The translations under genes were made by a program, and so were the position numbers. Positions 50,561-59,506 of a stretch of DNA of 64,000 bases are shown piece by piece. Under the pieces are notes generated by a model. It was not told where the DNA came from. It did not search any database and saw only the letters and a program-made list of their open reading frames with translations. The stretch's first letter is position 1, and each line of letters opens with the position of its first letter. This DNA comes from a bacterium (lineage in GTDB: Bacteria; Vulcanimicrobiota; Vulcanimicrobiia; Vulcanimicrobiales; Vulcanimicrobiaceae): NCBI GenBank assembly GCA_021790935.1, contig JAJYFL010000003.1, positions 107,001-171,000 of the forward strand, read 5' to 3'.

Positions 50561-50857
50561 TCAACTTTCCTCGGAGATTATGCGAGGCACGCGGAAAAAC
50601 GCACCCTGGCGCTGCGGCGCCATCTGCATCACGGTTTCGTGCTCCAGGCATCGGCCGACCGCGTCGGCGCGCGCGACGTTGCGGGATTCGACCACTTGCG
50701 CCGTAGCGGGCACTGCGGCGGTGTCGAGGTCGTGCAGCGTCTTTACGTGCTCGAGCAAATCGCCGAGCTGCCGGCCGAACCGCTCCACTTCATCGTCGGT
50801 GAGCTCGATGCGGGCCAACTTCGCTACGTAGCGGATATCGATATTATCGGATGACAA
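50561..50857 (-). CDS. gatC: Asp-tRNA(Asn)/Glu-tRNA(Gln) amidotransferase subunit C
   Basis: The 98-residue helper subunit stabilises GatA-GatB. It begins IDIRYVAKLARIELTDDEVE and ends with the wrapping region RADAVGRCLEHETVMQMAPQ. Length is normal. Its start overlaps the end of the RlmD-like methylase gene by 14 bp and it is followed by gatA. Confidence 0.95.
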   Translation of the reverse strand: MSSDNIDIRYVAKLARIELTDDEVERFGRQLGDLLEHVKTLHDLDTAAVPATAQVVESRNVARADAVGRCLEHETVMQMAPQRQGAFFRVPRIISEES

Positions 50858-52349
50858 ACTCTGGATACTCCGATGCGCTCCGGCTGCGAGTAAAATCGTC
50901 GTCGGCCGGCCATTGCGGGACCGGCACGTTCTCGAAGGCCTCCTCCACCCGCGTGGCGCTCGCGGGCCGTTCTCGATAGAGGGTGACGAACGTCTCGACG
51001 TGCCCGGTGTAGGGGAACATGTCGAACGGCTGAACGACCCCGAGGGCGTATCCTTTGGCGGCCAGAAACTTTAAATCCCGGGCGAGCGTCGCGGGATCGC
51101 AGGAGAGGTACCAGACGTTGGGCGTTCCGGCCGCTGCAATCGCCTCGAGGACCGTTTCGTCGCAGCCCTTGCGCGGCGGATCCAAAAAGACGATCTGCGC
51201 GGCGCGAAGCGCCTCGCGCCCCTCGCGCTCGCGTACCCGGTCTTCGACTCGTCCTGGGCGGAAGGCAACGCGCCCGGCTAAGCCGTTGAGCTCGGCGTTC
51301 TCATTCGCTTCGGCGATCGCACCAGGGCTCTCCTCGATACCGAGCACGTCGTTGCCGTGCCATGCGAAGTAGAGGGCGAAGGTCCCGGCGCCGCAGTAGA
51401 GATCGACGATCCTGCGCGGGACGGTCAGCCCGGGCTTCATGAATTCGAAGATGCGCTCGAGGATCTCGACGTTGACCTGAAAGAACGAGCCGCCGGAGAC
51501 GCGGTAGCGCACGCCGGCGATCTCCTCCTCGATCTGCGGCTGCCCGGCAAGGAGCCGCTCCTTGCGGCCGACGACCGCATTCGCGCTCGACGGATCGTAC
51601 GAGTTGGTCAGGCCGACCGCGCCGGGCAGGCGTTCGAGCAGCGCGGCGGCCACGCGGCTCAGGTCTTCGTCCGGAAGGGCCGTCGTAAAGGAGACCACGC
51701 TCTGGCCGGTGGCTCGGGCGCTGCGCGCGACGACGTGCAGCGCCCGAGCGAACGCCGGCGCCGTAGCGGGATCGTCGCAGGCGGCGTTCAGCCGCTCGAT
51801 ATGCGCGTTGAGTTGCGGCGTGACGACGGGACAGGCGTCGATCGGCACGATATCGTGCGAGCGCTGCTGGTAGAAGCCGATCTGCGGCCTCCCGAAGCGG
51901 TGTTCGATCACCAGCGACATCTTGTTGCGGTATCCGCGCGGATCGGCCATGCCGATGGCATCCCGTACTTCCGCGTGCGCGAGGCCGCCGATTCGCGCCA
52001 AGGCGCCGCGCACGACATCGCGCTTCCACGCGAGTTGACCCGCATAGGCCAGGTGCTGCACCTGGCAGCCGCCGCAGGCTCCGAAGACCCCGCAGAACGG
52101 CTGTGCGCGCAGCGGCGAGGCCAGCGTGATCTCGCTCATCTCGGCTACGGCGTACTTGGGTTTGACGGCCGTGACGCGCACGCGGGCGCGCTCCTGCGGC
52201 AGCGGACCGAAGCAGAAGATCACCAAACCGTCGGCACGACCGACGGCCTGCCCGTTCGCTAGCAGGTCGCTGAATCCAAGTTCGACGTCGGTCCCGACCC
52301 GTAGTGCGGCGGGGCCGGGCGGCTTACCCAGTGCTCTTCTGATCGTCAA
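50844..52349 (-). CDS. 23S rRNA (uracil-C5)-methyltransferase, RlmD/RlmCD-like
   Basis: The 501-residue SAM enzyme has an N-terminal TRAM beta barrel, an iron-sulfur site of the RumA type (Cys86, Cys92, Cys95 in CGVFGACGGC plus DACPVV further on), the SAM motif VDLYCGAGTFALYFAW and the catalytic motif WYLSCDPATLARDL. It methylates C5 of specific uridines in rRNA, in the position range of RlmD, RlmC or RlmCD. An alternative start inside cannot be excluded because the first 26 nt overlap the upstream gene. Confidence 0.93.
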   Translation of the reverse strand: MTIRRALGKPPGPAALRVGTDVELGFSDLLANGQAVGRADGLVIFCFGPLPQERARVRVTAVKPKYAVAEMSEITLASPLRAQPFCGVFGACGGCQVQHLAYAGQLAWKRDVVRGALARIGGLAHAEVRDAIGMADPRGYRNKMSLVIEHRFGRPQIGFYQQRSHDIVPIDACPVVTPQLNAHIERLNAACDDPATAPAFARALHVVARSARATGQSVVSFTTALPDEDLSRVAAALLERLPGAVGLTNSYDPSSANAVVGRKERLLAGQPQIEEEIAGVRYRVSGGSFFQVNVEILERIFEFMKPGLTVPRRIVDLYCGAGTFALYFAWHGNDVLGIEESPGAIAEANENAELNGLAGRVAFRPGRVEDRVREREGREALRAAQIVFLDPPRKGCDETVLEAIAAAGTPNVWYLSCDPATLARDLKFLAAKGYALGVVQPFDMFPYTGHVETFVTLYRERPASATRVEEAFENVPVPQWPADDDFTRSRSASEYPEFVIR

Positions 52350-52572
52350 GCGTCTTGAGGAGCGTGTTGGCTTCGTCGATCAACTGCTGGATGCGCAAAC
52401 TCGTCGGATCGGCGGGCCGACGCTTGACGAGTGCGCGTACGAGGGCAAAAGTGAGCGCCGCCGAAAGGCCGGCCACGCCGATCCACATCAGCGTGCGGCC
52501 TAGGGCCTGCCGGTCGCGGTACCCCGGTCCTCGGCCGTTGCTTTGCATCTCTGTGGGCTGCGCCTGCGTCAA
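52324..52572 (-). CDS. Small single-pass membrane protein
   Basis: The 82-residue protein has a hydrophilic N-terminus, one predicted helix (TLMWIGVAGLSAALTFALVR) and a short helical cytoplasmic or periplasmic tail (LRIQQLIDEANTLLKTLDD). I do not recognise a family. It is upstream of the methylase gene with a 26-bp overlap and is the first gene of the leftward series. Confidence 0.6.
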   Translation of the reverse strand: MTQAQPTEMQSNGRGPGYRDRQALGRTLMWIGVAGLSAALTFALVRALVKRRPADPTSLRIQQLIDEANTLLKTLDDQKSTG

Positions 52573-52692
52573 GGTCTCCTGCTCCTATTGTCGTGCCGTG
52601 GGCTCATTCGCTACGCGGCTGCAAAATGCTTGCGAAGCCGCCCCGCACGGCAAATCGCTTGCACAACGGGTTTCTCCGCAACTTGTTAAGGA

Positions 52693-53505
52693 ATGTCGTT
52701 TCCAAAAACGGAACAGAACGGCATGCTGAGATTAGCCGGCACCCTGGCGGCGAGCGCCGTGCTCGCCCTGTCGCCCGTTTCAAGCGGCAGCGTCTCGGTC
52801 GCCTACGCGGGTTCACTCGTGCAGACCATGCAGGGTCCGCTGGCCGCGGCCCTGCAGCGCGATACGGGCCTGCGGTTCGCAGGCGAACCCGGGGGAAGCA
52901 AGGAGCTCGCAAACCTCATCCGAGCGGGATTGCGCGAGCCTGACGTTTTCATCACAGCGGATCCGTCACTGTTGCGGAGGCTACCGGTCGAGGACGTACA
53001 GGTGCTCGGTCACGCGCGCCTGCTGATCGGTTACTCGCCACACTCACCCTACCGCAAGCTCTTCGAACAAGCCGCTCGAGGGCGACGTTCTATCTTAAGC
53101 GTGCTAGAGACGGCCGGCGTGAAGATTGGGCGCACCGATCCACGGCTCGATCCGAAGGGCTCGCTCACGATCCGCGCGGTCGAGATGCTGGCCCGCGACG
53201 AGCACGATCCCGGCGCCGCCGCAACGATCCTGCGCCGCGCAGCGGTCTTTCCCGAGGAGAGCCTGTTCGTGCGCGTAGAGACGGCGAATCTGGACGCGGG
53301 TTTCTTCTACTCGACGGAGACGAGCGGAAAGCGCCTACGCGCGATCGAGCTGCCGCCGAACGCTGCTCTCTCGCACGAGATTACCTATGCGGTCGCCATT
53401 CCGCGCGCCGCTCCGCATCCGCGCGCCGCGCGCATCTTCGTCCACTACATCATGCAGGGACGCGGGCGAGCTATCTTGCAGCAAGCCGGACTCGACACCA
53501 CCTAA
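52693..53505 (+). CDS. Extracellular molybdate/tungstate-binding protein (WtpA/ModA-like)
   Basis: The 270-residue protein has a signal peptide (MLRLAGTLAASAVLALS) and a class II periplasmic-binding fold. It begins VSVAYAGSLVQTMQGPLAAA with FAGEPGGSKELANLIRAG, the oxyanion pocket motifs of the WtpA/ModA group, and has DAGFFYSTET and the C-terminal HYIMQGRGRAILQQAGL. It binds molybdate or tungstate; which one is unclear. The start could be 52693 or the ATG at 52723, which gives the cleaner signal. No modB/modC-type permease or ATPase is adjacent. It diverges from the methylase operon. Confidence 0.88.
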   Translation: MSFPKTEQNGMLRLAGTLAASAVLALSPVSSGSVSVAYAGSLVQTMQGPLAAALQRDTGLRFAGEPGGSKELANLIRAGLREPDVFITADPSLLRRLPVEDVQVLGHARLLIGYSPHSPYRKLFEQAARGRRSILSVLETAGVKIGRTDPRLDPKGSLTIRAVEMLARDEHDPGAAATILRRAAVFPEESLFVRVETANLDAGFFYSTETSGKRLRAIELPPNAALSHEITYAVAIPRAAPHPRAARIFVHYIMQGRGRAILQQAGLDTT

Positions 53506-53507
53506 CG

Positions 53508-54317
53508 GTGCGCCGCTTCCGGAGCCGCGCGCAGCGCGTCTTCATCTGGGCACTCGTGCTCTCGACGCTGCTGCATTTTGTCGCCGGACCGCTGTTCGCG
53601 CGTCTCTTCGGCTTGCCGGTGCCGTTCTCCAAAGCCCAGCGGCCGATGCAAACGTTCATCGTGACGTCGAGCGCACGCAAGATCCGTCATCGCACGCACC
53701 CGCTCTTGCCCCAACCGGTGAGGCCGCCGGTTCCGCAGCCGCAGCCCCCGCAGCCCCGGCCGCAACAACCGCAGCCGGCACCGGTGCGGCCGCAGCACCG
53801 GCCGCCCCCGGTGCTGCTCTCGCGGCGGTCGCGCAATGCGCCGCCGCAGCCACGACACGAGAGTCTCTCGCCTTCGACGATCGCGCAGCAGGAACAACAG
53901 TTTTCAAAGACGATCGCGCGATTGCGAGCTGCGAACAACCCGGTCCTTGCGGCGACGCAAAAAGACGTGCGCCCTTCGACCATGAGGCGCTACAACCTCA
54001 ACCTCTTCGGCATGCAGGGCGCGCCGAACGAGGGGCAGGGCATCCTCTATCCGCTCAAGCGGTGGCGCGTAGGCGGCTACAACTACTACTACGTACGCTA
54101 TTGGGTGCAGTATCCCGACGGAAGTTCGGAAGAGGGAATCGTGCCGTGGCCGATCCGTTTCCCGGTGGGAAACGATCCGCTGGCCGCAGGGGCACGCAGC
54201 ATGCCGCTGCCCGGACCGATGTCGAATTACGTTCCGCCGCCAGGAACCATCATGAAACCGCTGGTGCGGTTCTGTTACGAACGCCGGTTCGCGGACTGCC
54301 CGATCGCTCACGGCTAG
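53508..54317 (+). CDS. Proline-rich, membrane-anchored protein (TonB-like in layout)
   Basis: The 269-residue protein starts at a GTG 2 bp after the binding-protein gene. One N-terminal helix (FIWALVLSTLLHFVAGPLF) is followed by a long Pro/Gln/Arg-rich linker (about residues 65-125; PQPRPQQPQPAPVRPQHRPP) and a globular C-terminus with Tyr-rich strands (GGYNYYYVRYWVQYPDG). This is the architecture of TonB or TolA, but the C-terminal TonB fold is not evident. Its last bases overlap the end of dnaE2. A periplasm-spanning role is inference. Confidence 0.65.
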   Translation: MRRFRSRAQRVFIWALVLSTLLHFVAGPLFARLFGLPVPFSKAQRPMQTFIVTSSARKIRHRTHPLLPQPVRPPVPQPQPPQPRPQQPQPAPVRPQHRPPPVLLSRRSRNAPPQPRHESLSPSTIAQQEQQFSKTIARLRAANNPVLAATQKDVRPSTMRRYNLNLFGMQGAPNEGQGILYPLKRWRVGGYNYYYVRYWVQYPDGSSEEGIVPWPIRFPVGNDPLAAGARSMPLPGPMSNYVPPPGTIMKPLVRFCYERRFADCPIAHG

Positions 54318-57300
54318 TGGAAATCGTGCGAACGCAAGCCTTCGAGCGCTGCACCGAGAGCGAGCGGCCAAAAGCGCCGTGCGAGCAGATCGACGCAGCC
54401 GCCCTTCTTCTGCAGCGTGCCTTCCACGAGCAGCGCTCGCGACCGCCGGATCGTGCGGCGGTAGCGTTCGTACACGTCGGGTCTTACGATCACGTTCACC
54501 AGCCCCGTCTCGTCCTCGAGCGTCAAGAACACGAAGCCCTTGGCCGTGCCCGGGCGCTGGCGCGTTATCACCATGCCGCCACTCCGGCACGAACGATTCG
54601 CGGGCACTGCCTGTATCTGCATGGCCGTCAGCGCGCCGCGCATCTCCAAGAATGGTCGAACGTGTGCGATCGGCTGTTGTTTCGGCGTGATGCCGGTCGA
54701 CCAGAGATCGAACGCCGTCTCCTGCAGCGGGACGAGCCGCGCGAAATGCGCTTGCGGTTCCTCGATATCCATCCTACGGCCGAGTTCGCCGCGCGCCTCG
54801 CGCTCGTCGAGCCCGCGTAACGACCACATCGCTTCGCGCCGCGACGCGAACCACGGCGCGAACGCGCCCGCGACCGCGAGGCTTTCGAGCGCGTCTTTCT
54901 CGAGCCGCGTACGGATCGCGAACTCGCGCAGATCTTCGAAAGAGCCGCGCGCGAGCGCCGTCTCCAAACGCCGCCGCTGCGCTTCCCCCAGATCGCGCAC
55001 GAGGTGGAACCCCAAGCGCAACGCGCCCTCCGCGTCGACGTAACTCCAAAACTCGCTCGCGTTCGCCTCGATCGGCTTGACCGTCACGCCGTGCCGCTTG
55101 GCGTCGTTCACGAGCACCTCGGTCGAATAAAACCCCATCGGCTGCACGTTGAGGATCGCGGCCGCAAAGACCGCCGGATAGTGGCATTTCACATACGCCG
55201 ACGCGTAGGTGAGCAGCGCGAAACTCGCCGCGTGCGATTCGGGAAACCCGTAATCGGCGAAGCCTTCCAGCATGTGGAAGAGCCGCTCGGCGGCGGCTCG
55301 GTCGATGCCGTTTTCGACCATGCCTTCGACCAGCTTCGGATAGATTTCGCGCATGCGCCCCTGCGATCGCTTGTGGCCCATCGCGCGCCGCAAGCGATCG
55401 GCCTGCCCCGGCGAGAAGCCGGCCGCTTCGATCGCCATGCGCATCCCCTGCTCTTGAAAGAGCGGCACCCCAAGCGTGCGCGCGAGAATCGGTTCGAGTT
55501 TCGGATGGGGATAGGTTACCGGCTCGAGCCCTTCACGGCGACGCAAAAACGGATGGATCATCCGGCCTTGAATCGGGCCCGGGCGGATGATTGCGATCTG
55601 CATCACGATATCGAAAAAGCACGCAGGCTTCATACGCGGCAGCATCGACTGCTGCGCGCGCGATTCGACCTGAAAGACGCCGATCGTGTCTGCTCGCTGC
55701 AGCATAGCGTAAGTTTCGGGATCGCCGGGGGGGATGCTGTGAAGCCCTAGCGGCGCAGGCCGGGGGAGTGCCCCCGCGGCACCGCTCTCGGTGCGCGCTT
55801 GAAGGGCGAAGGCCTCTCTCAAGAGCGAGAGCATGCCCAGGCCAAGTAGATCGATCTTGATGAGACCCAAATCTTGGAGGTCGTCTTTATCCCATTGGAG
55901 GACCGTACGGTCGCGCATCGTCGCCCACTCGACCGGCGCAACGCGCACCAACGGATCGCGCGTGATGACCATCCCACCCGAGTGAATCCCCATGTGACGT
56001 GGGAAAGCATCGATACGCTTGCACAACTCGAGCAATTGCCTGCCGGTTGCGCCGGCGAGCGATTCGCACGTATCGTATTCGCGCGCGACCGCTTCGACTT
56101 GCGCGAGCGTCATCCCGATGGCTTTGCCTACGTCTCGAATCGCCGAGCGGGCGTGGTAGGTAACGACCTCCGCCGCCATCGCCGCGTGCGCGCGGCCGTA
56201 CCGCTCGTAGACGTACTGAATTACCCGCTCGCGGTCTTGGTGCGCGAAATCGACGTCGATATCCGGAACTTCCCTGCGCTCCTCCGAAAGAAAACGCTCG
56301 AAGAGCAGCCGGCTGCCGATGGGGTCCACCGCCGTGATGCCGAGCGCGTAACAGACCGCCGAGTTCGCCGCCGAACCGCGGCCCTGGCAGAGTACGCCCA
56401 TCTCGCCGGCCGCGCGCACGATATCCCATACGATCAAGAAGTAGCCGGCCAGATCGAGCTTCGCGACGATCCCCAATTCGTACTCGATCTGACGTTCGAC
56501 TTCCGGAGCGAGCGCGCTTCCATAGCGTTCGGCCGCGCCGCGGTAGACGAGTTCGCGCAGGTAACGTTGCCGCGTATATCCTATGGGAGCCGGAAACAGT
56601 GGAAACTGCCCGTCGAGGCGATCGAGCCGAAACGCGCACCGCTCGGCTATCGCCATCGTGTTGGCGACGGCTTTTGGATAGCCGGCAAAGATCTGCGCCA
56701 TCATGCGCGGCTCTTTGAGATGGTACTCCGCGTTGGGGCGCAGCAGCGTTTTTGCGCGCGCGTGTGAGAGATTCGTTTTGTGCTTGATGCAGAGCAGAAC
56801 GTCGGCCAGGCGCGCGTCGCTCTTGCGCGCGTAGACGACGCCGTTAGTCGCAACGCACGATACCTGCAGATCGCGCGCGAGTTCGAGCAGCGCCTTGCAG
56901 CGGCGCGCGTCGGCGGGGTGCAAGTGCATCTGCAGTTCCAAATACAAACGCTCGCCGAAGAGGTCGCGTAACGTCGAAGCTAGTCGAACGGCTTCCGCCC
57001 GCTCGCCGCGGAGCAGCGCGCGCTCGATCGCACCGCCCGCACCGCCGGAGACGAGCACGATCCCTTCGGCCCGCCCGTCGAGATCCTCGACCCGCAGGCG
57101 CGCGTCGCCTTTGCTTCCTCGTAATTGGGCGACCGATATAAGTTCGCAGAGGTTGGCATACCCCCGCTCGTTTTCGACCAACAGCACGATGCGGCCGCCG
57201 TCTTCGAAGGCGAGCTCGCTTCCGACGATCGCCGGTAGGCCGCGTGCCTTCGCGTGTTTGGAGAAGCGCACCGCAGCGTAGAGGCCGTCGCGATCGGTCA

Positions 57301-57424
57301 GCGCCAGCGCTCTCAGGCCGAGTTCCAACGCCCGGTCGACCAGATCTTCGGGATGCGACCCACCCTCGAGAAACGTAAAATTCGACCAGCAGTGCAGCTC
57401 GGCGTATTCATTTGTGCCAATCAA
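54314..57424 (-). CDS. dnaE2: Error-prone DNA polymerase III alpha subunit (ImuC)
   Basis: The 1036-residue DnaE2-type polymerase has an N-terminal PHP domain (YAELHCWSNFTFLEGGS), palm aspartates in PDIDVDFAHQDRERVIQYVY, the GQADRLRRAMGHKRS fingers motif, tandem HhH segments and a C-terminal OB domain (KGFVFLTLEDETGLVNVIV). DnaE2 lacks the long tail that binds the replicase in DnaE1. It extends past damaged templates together with ImuB and ImuA. The start overlaps the imuB stop and the gene is in the LexA-box operon. Confidence 0.95.
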   Translation of the reverse strand: MIGTNEYAELHCWSNFTFLEGGSHPEDLVDRALELGLRALALTDRDGLYAAVRFSKHAKARGLPAIVGSELAFEDGGRIVLLVENERGYANLCELISVAQLRGSKGDARLRVEDLDGRAEGIVLVSGGAGGAIERALLRGERAEAVRLASTLRDLFGERLYLELQMHLHPADARRCKALLELARDLQVSCVATNGVVYARKSDARLADVLLCIKHKTNLSHARAKTLLRPNAEYHLKEPRMMAQIFAGYPKAVANTMAIAERCAFRLDRLDGQFPLFPAPIGYTRQRYLRELVYRGAAERYGSALAPEVERQIEYELGIVAKLDLAGYFLIVWDIVRAAGEMGVLCQGRGSAANSAVCYALGITAVDPIGSRLLFERFLSEERREVPDIDVDFAHQDRERVIQYVYERYGRAHAAMAAEVVTYHARSAIRDVGKAIGMTLAQVEAVAREYDTCESLAGATGRQLLELCKRIDAFPRHMGIHSGGMVITRDPLVRVAPVEWATMRDRTVLQWDKDDLQDLGLIKIDLLGLGMLSLLREAFALQARTESGAAGALPRPAPLGLHSIPPGDPETYAMLQRADTIGVFQVESRAQQSMLPRMKPACFFDIVMQIAIIRPGPIQGRMIHPFLRRREGLEPVTYPHPKLEPILARTLGVPLFQEQGMRMAIEAAGFSPGQADRLRRAMGHKRSQGRMREIYPKLVEGMVENGIDRAAAERLFHMLEGFADYGFPESHAASFALLTYASAYVKCHYPAVFAAAILNVQPMGFYSTEVLVNDAKRHGVTVKPIEANASEFWSYVDAEGALRLGFHLVRDLGEAQRRRLETALARGSFEDLREFAIRTRLEKDALESLAVAGAFAPWFASRREAMWSLRGLDEREARGELGRRMDIEEPQAHFARLVPLQETAFDLWSTGITPKQQPIAHVRPFLEMRGALTAMQIQAVPANRSCRSGGMVITRQRPGTAKGFVFLTLEDETGLVNVIVRPDVYERYRRTIRRSRALLVEGTLQKKGGCVDLLARRFWPLALGAALEGLRSHDFH

Positions 57425-58692
57425 TCATACGCCCCCCGCACGTACCAGCGCTCGCCTTGGCGATAGATGCGATAGAGCGCGCCGTCTTCGAGAAGAACGT
57501 CGAACTCGTCGCGCGCGACGGGCGTATCGAACCAGCCTTCATCGATACGCCACGGCCCCGCGCAGTCGATCACCGCTCGCGGCGGAGAACCGACGAACGA
57601 CGGCGCGTTACCGCGGAGCACGACGTCGATCTCGCGTACCGCTAGCAAGCGCAACTGCGGAACGGTAGACGGTGCGACCGGCTCCGCAAGAGCGTCGTGC
57701 GCAAAGGGCGCCGGTGGAAGGAATACGTCGTACGCGAAACGCGCCTCCACGCGGCGCGCCGGCACGACGCGCGCGCGGGAACCGCTCGCACCCAATACCG
57801 CTTCCAGCCGTGCGAGCGCCACGGCCACGGCCTGTGGATCTGGTTCGCCGCACGCAAAGAGCGCGGCCGGCGTGCCGCCCTCTTCCAACCGTGCCGCGCG
57901 CAGATGCAAGCCGGATATCGGAGCGCCGAAGGACGCGCCTTCGATCTTCGCGCGCAGGACGTCCAGCATCGCGCGCGGATCGCTCGTCGCTCGCGCTAGC
58001 CCAACCTGCAACTCGCGCACGTCGCCGTTCTCACATTCGAGAGTCACCTGCAACAGCGCCGCGGCCTTACCCGCACGGGAGAGATCGCAGCAGACGCGCT
58101 CGACGAGCAGGCGCAGCGCGAAATACACCTGCTCCGCACGCTCCGCCGTACCTTCGCCGTAGAGCGATGCGTCGATCTGTAGTTCGCGCGCGCGCGGAGA
58201 TACCGGTTCCGGGTCGACGCCGCAGGCGTGTGCGTGCCAAAGCGACGCCGCGCGGCCGAAACGCCGCACGAACGGACCGTGCGGCAGGCCTGCCAGTTCT
58301 CCGAGGGTACGAACGCCGAAAAGGTGCAGGCGTTCCAGCGTCGGCGGATCGAGCCCGAGCAGATCGAGCGGCAGCGGTGCGACCAGCGCCCGCTCGCCTC
58401 CCGGTTCGCAGATGCATCCGTCACGTACGCTCGCCGCCGCGCGGGCGACGAACTTGTTCGCGGCGACGCCGACTCGTAATGGGAGGCCGAACTCCGCGAG
58501 GGCGCCGTGCGCGCGCCGCACCCAGTCGCCGGGCGCGCCGTCGATGCCGCGCATATCGAGGTAGGTCGTGCCTTCGGCCAGGTCGTCGACGAGCGGCGAG
58601 AGCGCGTCGAGAGCGTCGAGCATGGCGTTCCACACCTCGCGCGTGCGGGTAACGGCCACCGCAAAACCTGGAACCTGGATGCAGAGCAACAT
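57421..58692 (-). CDS. imuB: ImuB, Y-family polymerase-like mutasome adaptor
   Basis: The 423-residue protein keeps the Y-family thumb and little-finger parts (YLDMRG, RVGVAANKFVARAAASV, DLLGLDPPTLERLHLFGVRT), but the N-terminus is abbreviated. LLCIQVPGFAVAV, which replaces the DVNAFFASVE-type motif, is followed by only about 30 residues before the YLDMRG strand, where homologues have roughly 80. The catalytic acids are therefore absent, as expected for ImuB, which bridges the sliding clamp, ImuA and DnaE2. The start at 58692 is chosen from this alignment. It lies 16 bp after imuA. Confidence 0.88.
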   Translation of the reverse strand: MLLCIQVPGFAVAVTRTREVWNAMLDALDALSPLVDDLAEGTTYLDMRGIDGAPGDWVRRAHGALAEFGLPLRVGVAANKFVARAAASVRDGCICEPGGERALVAPLPLDLLGLDPPTLERLHLFGVRTLGELAGLPHGPFVRRFGRAASLWHAHACGVDPEPVSPRARELQIDASLYGEGTAERAEQVYFALRLLVERVCCDLSRAGKAAALLQVTLECENGDVRELQVGLARATSDPRAMLDVLRAKIEGASFGAPISGLHLRAARLEEGGTPAALFACGEPDPQAVAVALARLEAVLGASGSRARVVPARRVEARFAYDVFLPPAPFAHDALAEPVAPSTVPQLRLLAVREIDVVLRGNAPSFVGSPPRAVIDCAGPWRIDEGWFDTPVARDEFDVLLEDGALYRIYRQGERWYVRGAYD

Positions 58693-58708
58693 CGTGACGC
58701 CGGCGCAG

Positions 58709-59404
58709 TTAAAGCGCGCCGCCGCGCTTTGCGAGCGCGTGCACGCGCGCGACCGTGCCCGGTATCGCGCGCCGCCGCTTGAGCACGCGCGCGCCGATCT
58801 CGTATCCCGCGAGTTCGCAGAACGGCCCCGGCGCACCGGTCCACGAAACGCGCTCGATCGCACAGTGCAGGCGCGCGCTCGCAAACGATGCGAGATCGCT
58901 CTCCGCCTGCGTGCCGACGACGAGGAGCAGCGCGGCGGCCTTCTGCGCGAGATCCCGAAGGCGAGACCAGAGCGCCGTCCGTAACGGCGCCTGCGCGAGG
59001 AGCACCACGCCGAAGGCTCGCGAGCGCAGCAGAATATCGGCCGCGCGCGCAATCTCGAGCGGGCGTTCGGCCGGGACCACCAGCAGCCGCTCTAGGGCCA
59101 CGCCCGCCCGCGCGAGATCGGGCGGATAGAGCCCCCCGTCGTCGACGGCCGCAGCCAGCCCGCGCGCCGTCGCTTGCGCCAGGAAACGTGCGGCGATGGC
59201 CATCCGCCCCGAGCTCGGATTCCCTTCGAGGATAGCGATCCCACCCCGCGGCAGCCCTCCGCAAAGGGCGCGGTCGAGCTCCGCGAAGCCGCTGGGCAGG
59301 ATCGCCTCGTCCTCCACGGCCGTCGCCGAGCGCATATCCAGGCTCGCCTTCAAGGCCTGAAAGATCTCGGACCGGGCGGTTGCGGAGGGGGCCGTCAGTG
59401 CCAT
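58709..59404 (-). CDS. imuA: ImuA-like RecA-fold protein
   Basis: The 231-residue protein has a RecA-like core (LPSGFAELDRALCGGLPRGG, then EGNPSSGRMAIAARFL). The P-loop at residues 61-68 is GNPSSGRM, so the Walker A Lys is Arg and the Ser/Thr is Met; ATP hydrolysis is doubtful. ImuA proteins recruit the mutasome to RecA filaments. The gene follows a LexA-regulated promoter by about 9 nt and leads imuB and dnaE2. Confidence 0.85.
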   Translation of the reverse strand: MALTAPSATARSEIFQALKASLDMRSATAVEDEAILPSGFAELDRALCGGLPRGGIAILEGNPSSGRMAIAARFLAQATARGLAAAVDDGGLYPPDLARAGVALERLLVVPAERPLEIARAADILLRSRAFGVVLLAQAPLRTALWSRLRDLAQKAAALLLVVGTQAESDLASFASARLHCAIERVSWTGAPGPFCELAGYEIGARVLKRRRAIPGTVARVHALAKRGGAL

Positions 59405-59412
59405 GGGAGACC

Positions 59413-59441
59413 ATCCTAATCGAACATACGTTCGATGTCAA
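59413..59441 (-). promoter_or_regulatory. SOS promoter of the imuA-imuB-dnaE2 operon
   Basis: Minus strand TTGACA (59441-59436), a 17-nt spacer and TAGGAT (59418-59413). The whole spacer is occupied by the LexA box. The -10 ends 8 nt before the imuA ATG, so the mRNA is probably leaderless or has a leader of at most a few nt. Confidence 0.75.
59421..59434. promoter_or_regulatory. LexA (SOS) box
   Basis: CGAACATACGTTCG fits the Bacillus/Actinobacteria LexA consensus CGAAC-RNRY-GTTCG exactly; the dyad extends one further base on each side (TCGAAC...GTTCGA). It lies between -35 and -10 of the imuA promoter, where bound LexA would exclude polymerase. Confidence 0.88.
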
Positions 59442-59506
59442 TGCTCCGCTGAGGGAGGCTCGCAGCGCCCGAGGCCTGCCGCAACGCCCGTTGAACCACC
59501 GCAACG

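Noticed and set aside
53700-53830. CCG/CAG-rich stretch as a tandem repeat or CRISPR-like array
   Set aside because: It is the coding sequence of the Pro/Gln-rich linker; units are irregular and lack spacers.
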